Source of the DNA: Leifsonia shinshuensis
Lineage (GTDB): Bacteria > Actinomycetota > Actinomycetes > Actinomycetales > Microbacteriaceae
Assembly (NCBI RefSeq): GCF_014217625.1
Contig: NZ_CP043641.1
Span: 2,728,001 to 2,792,000, forward strand
Direction of reading: 5' to 3'
Length of the DNA: 64,000 nt
Under the pieces are notes generated by a model. The model saw nothing but the letters and a program-made list of their open reading frames with translations, ran no database searches and was not told the origin of the DNA. The number at the start of each line of letters is the position of its first letter. The first letter of the stretch is position 1. Positions 47,820-56,795 of this stretch are shown piece by piece. The position numbers and the translations under genes were made by a program.

Positions 47820-50090
47820 TCAGCGCACAGCGCCCACGGACGAGGGAACCTCCGCGGTGACCGAGACCGGTCCCCCGCTCAGCAGCTGGTCCTCGCGGCC
47901 GGGGAGCCGCAGGATGCCGTCGACGCCCTCCGGGAGCTCGGCGTCGACCGTCAGCAGATCGCCGTCGAGGCTCCAGCGCACCGACACCCGGCCGTGCCGG
48001 GTCTCCAGCGAGGTCGCCGCTTCCGTCAGGCCGCCACCCGGCTGCGGGGCGACCAGCACCGACGCGTAACCCGGCGTGAGCGGCGCGAGACCTCCGACGA
48101 CCCGGTGCATCCAGTCAGCCACGGCGCCGAGCGCGTAGTGGTTGAAGGAGGTCATCTGGCCCGGGTTGATGGTGCCGTCCGGCAGCATCGAGTCCCAGCG
48201 CTCCCACACCGTGGTCGCACCCATCGTCACCGGGTAGAGCCACGACGGGCACTCCTTCTCCAGCAGCAGCCGGTAGGCGACGTCGGTGTGGCCGGTCTGG
48301 GTGAGCGCGTCCGCGATGAACGGCGTGCCGGCGAACCCGGTGGAGATGCGGTAGCCGGCCTCGGCCGCGAGCTCGGCGAGACGGTCGCCCGCGAACGCGA
48401 CGTCGGCCTCGTCCAGCAACCCGAACACGATCGCGAGCGAGTACACCGTGGTGCAGTCGCTGAGCACGACGCCGCCCGAGACGTACTCCCTGTTGAAGGC
48501 GGCGCGGAGGTCGGCGGCGTGCGCCTCGAACTCCGCCTGCTCCGCCGTGCGGCCGAGCAGTGCCGCGGTGTCGGCCAGGATGCGCGCGGACCGGTAGGCG
48601 CACGCGGTCGCGACGACGCCCTTGTCCGCCTTCGCCTTCGCCGGGTCCTCCGGCGGCGCGTCCGGGTCGAGCCAGTCGCCGAACTGGAAGTTGCCGTCCC
48701 AGACGCCGGCCGGCGAGAGCAGCGACTTCACCCGGCGCACGTGCGACGCCATCGAGTCGAACTGGCGCTCCAGCACGGCGGTGTCGCCGTACGCCTCGTA
48801 GAGGTCCCACGGCACCCAGACCGCGGCGTCGCTCCAGAGGGCCGTCGTGTTCGGCTTGCCGAAGTCCTCCGGGTGCGGCATGTACTTCAGCACGTCCGGG
48901 ATGACGAAGCCGACGATCCCGTCGTTATGCTGCTGCTCCAGGTCGAGGTCCACGAGCCAGTCGGAGAGGAACGCGTCCACGTCGTAGAGGTAGGCCGCGG
49001 TCGGCGCGAACGCGGCGATGTCGCCGGTCCAGCCGAGGCGCTCGTCGCGCTGCGGGCAGTCGGTGGGGACGTCGACGAAGTTGCCGCGCATGCCCCAGAC
49101 GACATTCTCGTGGAACTGGTTCAGCAGCGGGTCGGAGCTGCTGAACTCGCCGATGCGGGTCAGCTCCGAGCCGATCGCGATGGCGGTCAGGTCCTCCGCC
49201 CTCAGGTCGCCCGGCCAGCCGGTGACCTCCGCGTAGCGGAAGCCGTGGAAGGTGAAGGTCGGCTCGAACTCGTCCACGCCACCGCTGAGCAGGTAGTGGT
49301 CGGTCGCCTGCGCGGTGCGGAGCGGGCGCACGCCCAGCTCGCCGTGCTCCAGCACCTCGGCGTGGCGGATGGTGACCTCGGTGCCGGCCGGCCCCTGCAC
49401 GCGCACCTTGATCCAGCCGACCAGGTTCTGGCCGAAGTCGATCAGGGTCTTGCCCGATGGCGAGGTGCTGATCTCCTGCACAGGGAGGGCGGCCCAGCGC
49501 TTCACGGAGGGTCCGATGTACGGTTCCAGCTTGGCGGTGTCGAATTCGATCGCGTGCGTTCCGGTCCAGCCGTCGCCCGCGAAGCCGGGGAGCTTCCAGG
49601 CGTCGTCGCGGAGGCGGGCGTCGATGGTCTCGCCGTCGTACAGGTCGTTCGCGAGGACGGCGCTCGGCCCGCTGGCCCAGCTGTCGTCGGTGGCGATCAG
49701 CTGCGTGCTTCCGTCGGCGAACTCCACCTCCAGCTGGGCGAACGCGCCCTGGGTGTCGCCGTACCAGGCGGCGCCTCCTGTCCAGCCGAGGCGTCCGCCG
49801 AACCAGCCCTTGCCGAGGGCGAGGCCGAGGACTGTCGTCGCCTCGACCAGCTCGGTCACGTCGTACGTCGCGTAGCGCAGTCGCCACTCGTAGCTGCTCC
49901 AGCCGGGCGTGAGCACGTCGTCCGAGACGGGACGGCCGTTCAGCCAGGCCTCGACCACCCCCTGAGCGGTGAGCGTGAGGGTCGCGCGGGCGACGGCGCC
50001 GTGGCCGCCCTCCAGCGCGAACTCCCTGCGCAGCAGCGGGGCTCCATCGAAGGCCTGGTCGGCGGCGATCATCTGGGCGTGCCAAGTCAT
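47820..50090 (-). CDS. Alpha-L-rhamnosidase, glycoside hydrolase family 78
   Basis: This is a 756-residue cytoplasmic enzyme with no signal peptide. Two N-terminal beta-sandwich domains (about 1-270) precede the (alpha/alpha)6 catalytic barrel (about 290-660). The catalytic acids are in DCPQRDERLGWTGD (about 340-353), and SFNHYALGAVADW and WERWDSMLPDGT follow. A C-terminal beta domain ends the chain. It removes terminal rhamnose from imported glycosides. Lack of a signal fits with uptake of intact rhamnosides by the adjacent ABC system. It starts 59 bases after the permease gene. Confidence 0.95.
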   Translation of the reverse strand: MTWHAQMIAADQAFDGAPLLRREFALEGGHGAVARATLTLTAQGVVEAWLNGRPVSDDVLTPGWSSYEWRLRYATYDVTELVEATTVLGLALGKGWFGGRLGWTGGAAWYGDTQGAFAQLEVEFADGSTQLIATDDSWASGPSAVLANDLYDGETIDARLRDDAWKLPGFAGDGWTGTHAIEFDTAKLEPYIGPSVKRWAALPVQEISTSPSGKTLIDFGQNLVGWIKVRVQGPAGTEVTIRHAEVLEHGELGVRPLRTAQATDHYLLSGGVDEFEPTFTFHGFRYAEVTGWPGDLRAEDLTAIAIGSELTRIGEFSSSDPLLNQFHENVVWGMRGNFVDVPTDCPQRDERLGWTGDIAAFAPTAAYLYDVDAFLSDWLVDLDLEQQHNDGIVGFVIPDVLKYMPHPEDFGKPNTTALWSDAAVWVPWDLYEAYGDTAVLERQFDSMASHVRRVKSLLSPAGVWDGNFQFGDWLDPDAPPEDPAKAKADKGVVATACAYRSARILADTAALLGRTAEQAEFEAHAADLRAAFNREYVSGGVVLSDCTTVYSLAIVFGLLDEADVAFAGDRLAELAAEAGYRISTGFAGTPFIADALTQTGHTDVAYRLLLEKECPSWLYPVTMGATTVWERWDSMLPDGTINPGQMTSFNHYALGAVADWMHRVVGGLAPLTPGYASVLVAPQPGGGLTEAATSLETRHGRVSVRWSLDGDLLTVDAELPEGVDGILRLPGREDQLLSGGPVSVTAEVPSSVGAVR

Positions 50091-50148
50091 GTTCGTGTCT
50101 CCGGTTTCGTGTTCGTTTTCGGTGTTCGTTGTTCGTGGACGGAGGCCG

Positions 50149-50982
50149 TCAGCCCTTGATCGCGCCGCTCGTCATGCCGGCGACGATCTGCCGGTTGAAG
50201 AAGATGTACGCGACCAGCGGCGGGATGGTGATGAGCAGGATGTCCATGAAGAGCAGGTTGTAGAAGCTCAGGTTCTGCCCGGCGAAGGTGTAGAGCGTCG
50301 TCTGCACCGTGGCGTTGTCCGAGCCCGGCAGGAAGTACAGCGGTCCGGCGAAGTCGTTGAAGACGAAGACCGACTGAACGACGATCACGGTCACGATGAC
50401 CGGCTTCAGCAACGGCAGGATGACCTGGAAGAACAGCCGCACCCGGCCCGCTCCGTCCAGCACCGCAGCCTCGTCCAGCTCCCTCGGCACGGTGTTGAAG
50501 AAGGCCCGGAAGAGCAGGATGCAGAACGACAGCCCGAAGGTCGTCTCGATCAGGATCATGCCCGGCATCGTCTTGTAGAGGCCCGTCCCCTGCAGCACCC
50601 AGATGGTCGGCACCACCGCGGGCGGCACGATCAGGCCGGCCAGCACGAAGAAGTTGACCACCGGTCCCCACTTGCTGCGCTTACGGGCGAGCACGTAGCC
50701 CGCCATCGCCGACAGCACCACCATGAGCGCCACCGACCCGACGGTGAGGATGAACGAGTTGAGGAACGCCCGCCAGATCAGTCCGTCGCCGCTCTGCAGC
50801 ACCGCGATCAGGTTCGGGAAGAACTGCCACTCCTTCGGCCAGGTGAAGGCGAGGCTGGAGGCGTCCTCCGGGGTCTTGGCCGCCTGCAGCACCACGAAGG
50901 CGAACGGCACGAGGAAGACGACGACGGAGACGAGGATCGCGACGACGCCGACGATCCAGGCACGGATCTTCGTGCGGGTCAC
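50149..50982 (-). CDS. Carbohydrate ABC permease (MalG-type), rhamnose locus
   Basis: This is a 277-residue protein with six helices. The EAA loop is LDEAAVLDGAGRVRLFFQVILP (about 165-186), and the end is IVAGMTSGAIKG. The start GTG at 50982 overlaps the stop of the partner permease (GTGA) and follows GGTGGAG. It forms a channel with the gene before it for a rhamnoside or oligosaccharide. Confidence 0.92.
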   Translation of the reverse strand: MTRTKIRAWIVGVVAILVSVVVFLVPFAFVVLQAAKTPEDASSLAFTWPKEWQFFPNLIAVLQSGDGLIWRAFLNSFILTVGSVALMVVLSAMAGYVLARKRSKWGPVVNFFVLAGLIVPPAVVPTIWVLQGTGLYKTMPGMILIETTFGLSFCILLFRAFFNTVPRELDEAAVLDGAGRVRLFFQVILPLLKPVIVTVIVVQSVFVFNDFAGPLYFLPGSDNATVQTTLYTFAGQNLSFYNLLFMDILLITIPPLVAYIFFNRQIVAGMTSGAIKG

Positions 50983-51926
50983 AGCTCCACCTGCTTTCTG
51001 TTCAGGACGTACGAGAGCGGCACCATGATCAGCGTCACCACGAGGAAGAGGACGACGTTGCCCGCCGTGGAGAGGCCGTAGAACCCGGCCTGGTACTGCT
51101 TGTAGATCACCGACGCGAGCACGTCGCTGGTGAAGCCGGGGCCGCCTCCGGTGGTCGCCCAGATGATGTCGAACGAACGCAGACCGCCGATCAGCGACAG
51201 GATGATGACCGTCGCCGTCGCGCCGCGGGAGAGCGGGATCGTGATGCGGCGCAGGATGTTCCATCCGCCCGCGCCGTCGATCCGGGCCGCCTCGTAGTAC
51301 TCGTTCGGGATGGCCACGATGCCGGCCATGAAGATGAGCGTCGCGATGCCCACGCCCTTCCAGATGTCGACGCCGGCGATCGTGTACAGAGCGAGGTTCG
51401 GGTCGGTGAACCAGCCGGGCTGCGGGAGGCCGAAGAAGCCGAGCACCGCGTTCACCATGCCGTGGAACGGGTCGAGCAGCGACTTCCACAGGATGCCGAC
51501 GCCGATGGTCGACAGCAGCACAGGGAAGAACACGACCGCCCGCAGGTAGCCGCGGCCCACGACCGGGGAGGTCAGCAGCAGCGCGAGCAGGAAGCCGATG
51601 ACCACCTTCGCGCCGGAGGTCAGCACCGCGTAGATCAGCGTGTGGATGAAGCTCGTGTAGAGCTGCGGGTCCTGGAAGAACTGCACGTAGTTCGCGAACC
51701 CGATGAACGTCGAGTCGAACAGCGACCAGCGGGTCAGCGAGAAGTAGAAGGACGAGACCGTCGGGATCGCGAAGAAGACGACATAGAGGACGATCGCGGG
51801 GATGAAGAACCAGGTCGGGTAGGCGGAGCGCATCCGGCTCTTCCGTGGTCTGTTCTTCTCCGAGGCCCCCACCTCGGTGATGATGTCGGCCGCTTGGGAC
51901 GCGGTCGCGGGGCTTGCCGTCGACAT
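50979..51926 (-). CDS. Carbohydrate ABC permease (MalF-type), rhamnose locus
   Basis: This is a 315-residue protein. A polar N-terminus (about 30 residues) leads to six transmembrane helices. The EAA loop is YEAARIDGAGGWNILRRITIP (about 220-240). It follows the binding-protein gene by 73 bases and overlaps the next permease by four. No ATPase gene is in the locus, so a shared multi-sugar ATPase encoded elsewhere is expected. Confidence 0.92.
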   Translation of the reverse strand: MSTASPATASQAADIITEVGASEKNRPRKSRMRSAYPTWFFIPAIVLYVVFFAIPTVSSFYFSLTRWSLFDSTFIGFANYVQFFQDPQLYTSFIHTLIYAVLTSGAKVVIGFLLALLLTSPVVGRGYLRAVVFFPVLLSTIGVGILWKSLLDPFHGMVNAVLGFFGLPQPGWFTDPNLALYTIAGVDIWKGVGIATLIFMAGIVAIPNEYYEAARIDGAGGWNILRRITIPLSRGATATVIILSLIGGLRSFDIIWATTGGGPGFTSDVLASVIYKQYQAGFYGLSTAGNVVLFLVVTLIMVPLSYVLNRKQVEL

Positions 51927-51999
51927 AGTCTGCTCCTCGTCGAGTCTTCTGGGGGTGTGTGGTGTCCGGGCCGGCGCCGCAGCGCCGGCCCGGACGGGC

Positions 52000-53313
52000 T
52001 CACCAGCCCTTGATGCCGAGCTGCTGGGCCTGGGCCTTCACGTCCTGGTCGTACAGGGCGGCGCCCGCCGTGCCGGAGGAGATGCCCGAGCCGACCTGGA
52101 TCAGGATCTTCTCCAGGTTCGGGCCCTTGATCGGCGACAGGAACTCGAGCGCCAGGCCCGTCTTCTTGTCGTCCTGGTACTTGAGTTCGTCCTTGACCAG
52201 CGCGGGGGCGCTGTCCGGGACCTTGCAGGTGCTGATCGCGAACGGGCCGGCAGGCGTTCCGACCTGGTTCTGCAGGTCGCAGCCGGTGGGCGAGTTGATG
52301 AACGCGACGAGCTTCTTCGCTGCGGTCAGCTTGTCTCCCGAGGTCGTCTTGGGGATGTAGGCGCCGTTCGACTCCCAGACCGTGGCGTGCGGGTCGCCGG
52401 AGTCCGTCGGCATCGCGAAGTAGCCGATGTCGTTGACCTGGTCGGGGTTCGACTGCACGACGTTGCCGATCACGGTGGTGATCATCGGGTACTGGGCGCC
52501 CTCGCCCGTGGCGAGCATCTTGAGGGCGTTGACGTTGGTCAGGGACGCGTAGTCCTTGTTCATCAGACCCTTGTCGAAGATCTCCTGCGTGTGGGTGAAG
52601 CCCGCAAGCGCCGGCGCCTTGGCGTACTTCGCGTTGGACTTGTTGGCCGTGTAGTCATCGGCCCAGCTCGGGTCCTTTGCGCTGACGTTGGCGAAGTCGG
52701 CGAGCACGAAGAGCTGGCTGGTCCAGGTGTCTCCATACGACTGGATCACGGGCGCGATACCGGCCGCCTTGATCTTCTCGCTGTTGCTGATGAAGTCGCT
52801 CCAGGTGGTCGGCACCGACAGACCGAGCTTCTCGTAGACCTTCTTGTTGTACATGATGCCGCCGTCGAAGGTCGTGCCCCAGGGTGCGCCGTACACGCCC
52901 TTGCTGGTGCTGACGGTCTTCTTGAAGTCGCTCGTGAGGTCCTTCACCCAGGCTTCGTCGGTGAGCGGCTGGAGCTGGGTGTCGGGGTGGAGCGCCTGGA
53001 AGAGCGATCCCGAGTTGTAGAGGAAGACGTCGTTCATGTCTCCGGTGGAGAGACGGGTCTTGATGAGGTTGTCCCCATCGGTGCCGCCGGGCCGCGTCTC
53101 GACCTTGACGGTGATCGTCGGGTTGGCCTTGTGGAACGCGGTCGCCAGGTCGTTCGCGAACTTCGTGTTCACGGGGTCGTTCCCGCCGGCGAGCAGCGAG
53201 ATGGTGGTGGAGCCGCTCGAGCCGGACGAGCTGCAGCCGGCGAGGGCCAGGGCTGCGATGGCGATTCCGCCGAGCGTGGCGACGAACCGGGTCGTCGACC
53301 TGCGAGAGAACAT
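52000..53313 (-). CDS. Carbohydrate ABC substrate-binding lipoprotein, rhamnose locus
   Basis: This is a 437-residue family 1 binding protein. The lipobox is LAGC (Cys at about residue 27), followed by a Ser/Gly linker. The domain shows GDMNDVFLYNSGSLFQAL, GAPWGTTFDGGIMYNKKVYEKLG and a late TNVNALKMLATGEGAQYPM. The ATG at 53313 has AAGGAGGTATTTG upstream, the best ribosome-binding site in the locus. It is the first gene of the rhamnose operon, divergent from its LacI regulator. The ligand is probably a rhamnose-containing oligosaccharide (inference). Confidence 0.93.
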   Translation of the reverse strand: MFSRRSTTRFVATLGGIAIAALALAGCSSSGSSGSTTISLLAGGNDPVNTKFANDLATAFHKANPTITVKVETRPGGTDGDNLIKTRLSTGDMNDVFLYNSGSLFQALHPDTQLQPLTDEAWVKDLTSDFKKTVSTSKGVYGAPWGTTFDGGIMYNKKVYEKLGLSVPTTWSDFISNSEKIKAAGIAPVIQSYGDTWTSQLFVLADFANVSAKDPSWADDYTANKSNAKYAKAPALAGFTHTQEIFDKGLMNKDYASLTNVNALKMLATGEGAQYPMITTVIGNVVQSNPDQVNDIGYFAMPTDSGDPHATVWESNGAYIPKTTSGDKLTAAKKLVAFINSPTGCDLQNQVGTPAGPFAISTCKVPDSAPALVKDELKYQDDKKTGLALEFLSPIKGPNLEKILIQVGSGISSGTAGAALYDQDVKAQAQQLGIKGW

Positions 53314-53626
53314 CAAATACCTCCTTGTATTCGGGGCGCTCCCGCCCCTGATGGTGGGGTGTTTTGAAACGCTTCACATGAAGGTATGGCCTGGAAGGGA
53401 TTACGTCAAGAACGAATTGTGTCGATTCAGTAACGACGGTGGATTTCTGTATTGAATCGTGTGTTCAAGGAATGTGATCTTGTTTCTTGTTTCGATAAAA
53501 TGCTCGTGGCCTGGTATTTAACTGAAACCAAGTCGCATGCAAGATCACTCCCATCGCGAACGAGTTGAAAATTGTTTCGATTCAACCGACGTATCCGTTA
53601 CGATGACCGGCGAGAGGGGAATCACT
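53314..53626. promoter_or_regulatory. AT-rich divergent promoter region with LacI-type sites
   Basis: This 313-base region is clearly more AT-rich than its surroundings. TGAAACGCTTCA (53365-53376) has the LacI-family core. TTGAA-N7-TTCAA (53452-53468) and GTTGAA-N11-TTCAAC (53564-53586) are further inverted repeats, all with TTGAA/TTCAA arms. They lie between the binding-protein gene and lacI and could control both directions. No gene is seen within. Confidence 0.6.
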
Positions 53627-54637
53627 ATGGCTTCCGCAAGCGTCAAGGACGTCGCAGCACTGGCCCAGGTGTCCGTCGGGACGGTGTCCAACGTGCTCAA
53701 CCGGCCCGAGATCGTGTCCGCCGAGACGGTCGAACGGGTGCATCGTGCGATGGAGAAGCTGTCCTACGTGCGCAACGAGGCCGCCCGCCAGCTGCGCCTC
53801 GGGCACAGCCAGGCGATCGGGCTGATCAGCCTGAGCGGCGCCAACCCCTTCTTCACCGACGTGGCCACGGCCGCCGAGAATGCGGCAGCGGACGCCGGCT
53901 ACTCGGTGATCGTCGGCAACAGCACCGAGCGCCAGGACCGGGAGTCGGGCTACCTCAACCTGTTCGAGGAGCTCCGGGTGCGCGGCGTGCTGCTCGCCCC
54001 GGTCGGCGACGCGGCGGCGCGGCTGCGCAGGATGCGCGACCGCGGCATCCCCGCCGTCCTGGTCGACCGGGTCAGCAGCGACAGCACGTTCAGCTCGGTC
54101 TCCGTGGACGACGTGGCGGGCGGCGCGATGGCCGCGACGCACCTCATCGAGACCGGCCGCACGCGCATCGCATTCGTCGGCGGCCCGATGGCGATCCAGC
54201 AGGTCGCCGACCGCCTCGCCGGAGCCCGCTCGGTCGTCGAGCGGCATCCCGGCGTGACACTGGAGGTCGTCGACGTGGACGCGCTCAACGTCCTGGAGGG
54301 CCGCCGCGCCGGCCAGGCGATCGCCGACCGCGCTCCGGGGGACCGCCCCGACGCGGTCTTCGCCGCGAACGACCTCCTCGCGATCGGCCTGCTGCAGACG
54401 CTGTTCATCGACGGCACGCTCGCGGTCCCCGACGACATCGCGCTGATCGGCTACGACGACATCCAGTTCGCCGGGGCCTCGGTCGTGCCGCTCACGTCGA
54501 TCCGCCAGCCGAGCCACCTGATCGGTGAGACGGCGGTGCAGATCCTGCTGGAGGAGGCGGATGACCCGGAATTGGAGGCGCGGCGCGTGCTGTACCAGCC
54601 GGAGCTGGTGGTGCGGGCGAGCACGACGCGGCGGTAG
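53627..54637 (+). CDS. LacI-family regulator of rhamnose locus
   Basis: This is a 336-residue protein. The helix-turn-helix is SVKDVAALAQVSVGTVSNVLNRPEIV (about 5-30) and the hinge NEAARQLRLG. The effector domain ends with IGYDDIQFAGASVVPLTSIRQPS. The ATG at 53627 follows GAGAGGGGAATC; earlier in-frame starts lack a site. It is divergent from the rhamnose operon and probably represses it through the TTGAA/TTCAA sites. It ends 3 bases from a convergent mutarotase gene. Confidence 0.92.
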   Translation: MASASVKDVAALAQVSVGTVSNVLNRPEIVSAETVERVHRAMEKLSYVRNEAARQLRLGHSQAIGLISLSGANPFFTDVATAAENAAADAGYSVIVGNSTERQDRESGYLNLFEELRVRGVLLAPVGDAAARLRRMRDRGIPAVLVDRVSSDSTFSSVSVDDVAGGAMAATHLIETGRTRIAFVGGPMAIQQVADRLAGARSVVERHPGVTLEVVDVDALNVLEGRRAGQAIADRAPGDRPDAVFAANDLLAIGLLQTLFIDGTLAVPDDIALIGYDDIQFAGASVVPLTSIRQPSHLIGETAVQILLEEADDPELEARRVLYQPELVVRASTTRR

Positions 54638-54640
54638 GGC

Positions 54641-54967
54641 TCAGCCCCGCTGCTCCGCCAGCCGCCAGACCTCCCCCAGTACCATCCCCTCGGGGCCGGT
54701 CGCCGTCGTGGCGAAGTGGTCGACGTGCTGGTTGATGAAGGCCTGCCAGCGCTGGTTGGCGGGGTCGTCGTCCAGCGCGCGCATGGCCGCCGCGAAGTCG
54801 TCGCACTCGACCAGGTGGAAGAGATCACGGCCGCTGCGCCAGATCGTCCAGTCGTGGATGCCGAGCCGGGCGAACGAGTCCGCGAGGTCCTCGGGGATGA
54901 CGACGTGCGCCTCCTCGTACGCGGCCTCGTGGCCTTCGCGGAGGACGGAGTGCAGGGCGACGCGCAT
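54641..54967 (-). CDS. L-rhamnose/L-fucose mutarotase-family protein
   Basis: This is a 108-residue RhaM-fold protein (dimeric alpha-beta barrel). It reads MRVALHSVLREGHEAAYEEAH, then DWTIWRSGRDLFHLVECDDF and a terminal GEVWRLAE. The ATG at 54967 follows GGAAGGAATCCC. Unlike rhaM at 47298 it lies in the fucose-type locus, and its promoter carries a TTCCTATAGGAA palindrome shared with fucD. It probably interconverts L-fucose anomers for the dehydrogenase (inference); rhamnose is the alternative. Confidence 0.82.
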   Translation of the reverse strand: MRVALHSVLREGHEAAYEEAHVVIPEDLADSFARLGIHDWTIWRSGRDLFHLVECDDFAAAMRALDDDPANQRWQAFINQHVDHFATTATGPEGMVLGEVWRLAEQRG

Positions 54968-54996
54968 GGGATTCCTTCCGGCGGCCTGATCTTGGA

Positions 54997-55008
54997 TTCC
55001 TATAGGAA
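54997..55008. promoter_or_regulatory. Candidate GntR operator TTCCTATAGGAA
   Basis: A perfect 12-bp palindrome lies between the divergent mutarotase and FAH-hydrolase genes. A related ATCCTATTGGAT lies before fucD at 58105. The shared TCCTAT-NGGA pattern suggests one regulator, most likely the GntR protein encoded at 58238. Confidence 0.65.
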
Positions 55009-55071
55009 ATAGTAATAGGCTGGACGTGGGCGACGGAAGCCCCGGTGAACGGAACCCCGAAAGGACCCTCC

Positions 55072-55923
55072 ATGCGTTTCATGCGACTCGGCGCCGTCGG
55101 CGCGGAGATCCCGGTCGTCAGCGACGGCGAGACCGCCTGGGACCTGCGCCCGTTGACCGCCGACATCGACGGCGCCTTCCTCGCGGCCGACGGCCTGGCC
55201 CGGGCCGAAGCCGCCGCCCTCGCCGGCGAGCTGCCCGCGGTCGACACCGCCGGACTCCGCGTTGGCGCGCCGATCGCGCGCCCGCAGGCCGTCATCTGCA
55301 TCGGCATGAACTACGCGGCCCACGCGCGCGAGTCGGGCTCCGAGCCGCCGAGCGACATCGTCGTCTTCTACAAGCACCCGAACACCGTCGTCGGGCCGAA
55401 CGACGACATCCTCCTCCCACCGGGTTCCACGACGACCGACTGGGAGGTCGAGCTCGCCGCCGTCATCGGGACGCGCGCCCGCTACCTCTCCTCCCCCGAG
55501 GAGGCGCTGGGCCACATCGCCGGCTTCGCCGTCGCGAACGACGTGTCCGAGCGCGAGTACCAGCTGCAGCGCTCGCTGGGCCAGTGGAGCAAGGGCAAGA
55601 GCTTCGAGACCTTCAACCCGCTGGGCCCGTGGCTCGTGCCGACGGCGCAGGTCGGCGACGGCTCCGGACTGCGGATCTGGTCGACCGTGAACGGTGGGGT
55701 CCGACAGGACTCCTCCACCTCCGACCTCATCTTCGGCGTCGCGGAGATCGTCTACCGGCTCTCGCAGTTCACCGTGCTGGAGCCCGGCGACCTGATCAAC
55801 ACCGGCACCCCCGAGGGCGTCGGACTGTCCGGCCGCTTCCCGTACCTCGGCGCCGGCGACGAGGTCCGGCTCGGCATCGACGGGCTGGGCGAGCAGGCGA
55901 GCACGGTCCGCCCGGCCGTCTGA
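55072..55923 (+). CDS. FAH-family hydrolase, probable 2,4-diketo-3-deoxy-L-fuconate hydrolase
   Basis: This is a 283-residue fumarylacetoacetate-hydrolase-fold protein. The core signatures are ICIGMNYAAHARESG, the metal acids in DWEVELAAVIGTRA, and NDVSEREYQLQ and NTGTPEGVGLS. In the non-phosphorylative fucose route a protein of this family cleaves 2,4-diketo-3-deoxy-L-fuconate to pyruvate and lactate. The adjacent SDR and fucD genes support that role; the step is inferred from context. The ATG at 55072 follows GAAAGGA. Confidence 0.88.
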   Translation: MRFMRLGAVGAEIPVVSDGETAWDLRPLTADIDGAFLAADGLARAEAAALAGELPAVDTAGLRVGAPIARPQAVICIGMNYAAHARESGSEPPSDIVVFYKHPNTVVGPNDDILLPPGSTTTDWEVELAAVIGTRARYLSSPEEALGHIAGFAVANDVSEREYQLQRSLGQWSKGKSFETFNPLGPWLVPTAQVGDGSGLRIWSTVNGGVRQDSSTSDLIFGVAEIVYRLSQFTVLEPGDLINTGTPEGVGLSGRFPYLGAGDEVRLGIDGLGEQASTVRPAV

Positions 55924-55971
55924 GCTCATTCCGGCACCCCCACCACCCGCACCACCGACAAGGAGACGACG

Positions 55972-56718
55972 TTGTCCGACTTCGAAGGGCTCGTGGCCGC
56001 GGTCACGGGCGGAGCATCCGGCCTCGGCAAGGCCATCGCGGACGAGCTGGCGAGCCAGGGCGCACGCGTCTACGCTCTCGACCTGAACGTGGAGGCCGTC
56101 ACCGCGCCGCACACCGGCGTCCGCTGCGACATCGGCGACGACGCGAGCGTGCGCTCCGCGATGGAGGAAGTGGTGGCCGACGCCGGCCGCCTGGACATCG
56201 TGATCGCGAACGCGGGCATCGGCGCGCAGGGGGACGTGGAGGCCAACGACGACGCGGAGTGGGCGCGCGTCCTCAACGTCAACGTCATCGGCTCCGCCCG
56301 GACCATCCGCCACGCCATGCCGCATCTCAAGGAGTCGCCGGCGCCCGCCGTCGTGCTGACCAGTTCCATCGCCGCGTGGGCCGGCCTCCCGCAGCGCGTG
56401 CTCTACTCCGCCTCCAAAGGCGCGATCTCGGCCATGACCCTCGCGATCGCCGCCGACTGCCTGCCGTTCGGGATCCGCGTCAACGCGGTCGCTCCCGGCA
56501 CGGCGGACACCCCGTGGGTCGGGAGGCTGCTGGACAGCGCCGCCGACCCGGACGCCGAGCGCGCCGCCCTGGAGGCCCGCCAGCCCAGCGGCCGGCTCGT
56601 GCAGCCGCAGGAGGTCGCCGACGCCGTCGCCTACCTGGCGTCGCCGCGCTCCGCCTCGACAAACGGCGTCATCCTCGCCGTCGACGGCGGGATGTACTCC
56701 CTGCGCCCACGCCGCTGA
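55972..56718 (+). CDS. Short-chain dehydrogenase, probable 2-keto-3-deoxy-L-fuconate dehydrogenase
   Basis: This is a 248-residue classical SDR. The NAD-binding motif is VTGGASGLGKAIADEL, then IANAGIGAQG, the catalytic Ser in VLTSSIAAWAG and YSASKGA with Tyr and Lys. The start is TTG at 55972 with AAGGAG 7 bases upstream, a rare start well supported by the ribosome-binding site. It follows the FAH gene by 48 bases on the same strand. In the fucose route this enzyme oxidises 2-keto-3-deoxy-L-fuconate at C4. L-fucose dehydrogenase activity is an alternative. Confidence 0.88.
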   Translation: MSDFEGLVAAVTGGASGLGKAIADELASQGARVYALDLNVEAVTAPHTGVRCDIGDDASVRSAMEEVVADAGRLDIVIANAGIGAQGDVEANDDAEWARVLNVNVIGSARTIRHAMPHLKESPAPAVVLTSSIAAWAGLPQRVLYSASKGAISAMTLAIAADCLPFGIRVNAVAPGTADTPWVGRLLDSAADPDAERAALEARQPSGRLVQPQEVADAVAYLASPRSASTNGVILAVDGGMYSLRPRR

Positions 56719-56728
56719 CGCGCACCGA

Positions 56729-56772
56729 CGCGAGACGCCCCCGTTCCGTCAGGAGAACGGGGGCGTTTCGCG
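56729..56772. terminator. Bidirectional hairpin between SDR and fucD
   Basis: An 18-bp stem with one G-T pair, CGCGAGACGCCCCCGTTC and GAACGGGGGCGTTTCGCG, encloses an 8-base loop. It lies 10 bases after the SDR stop and 23 before the fucD stop. Confidence 0.75.
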
Positions 56773-56795
56773 TGCCCCGCGCGGTGCCGGCCGCG

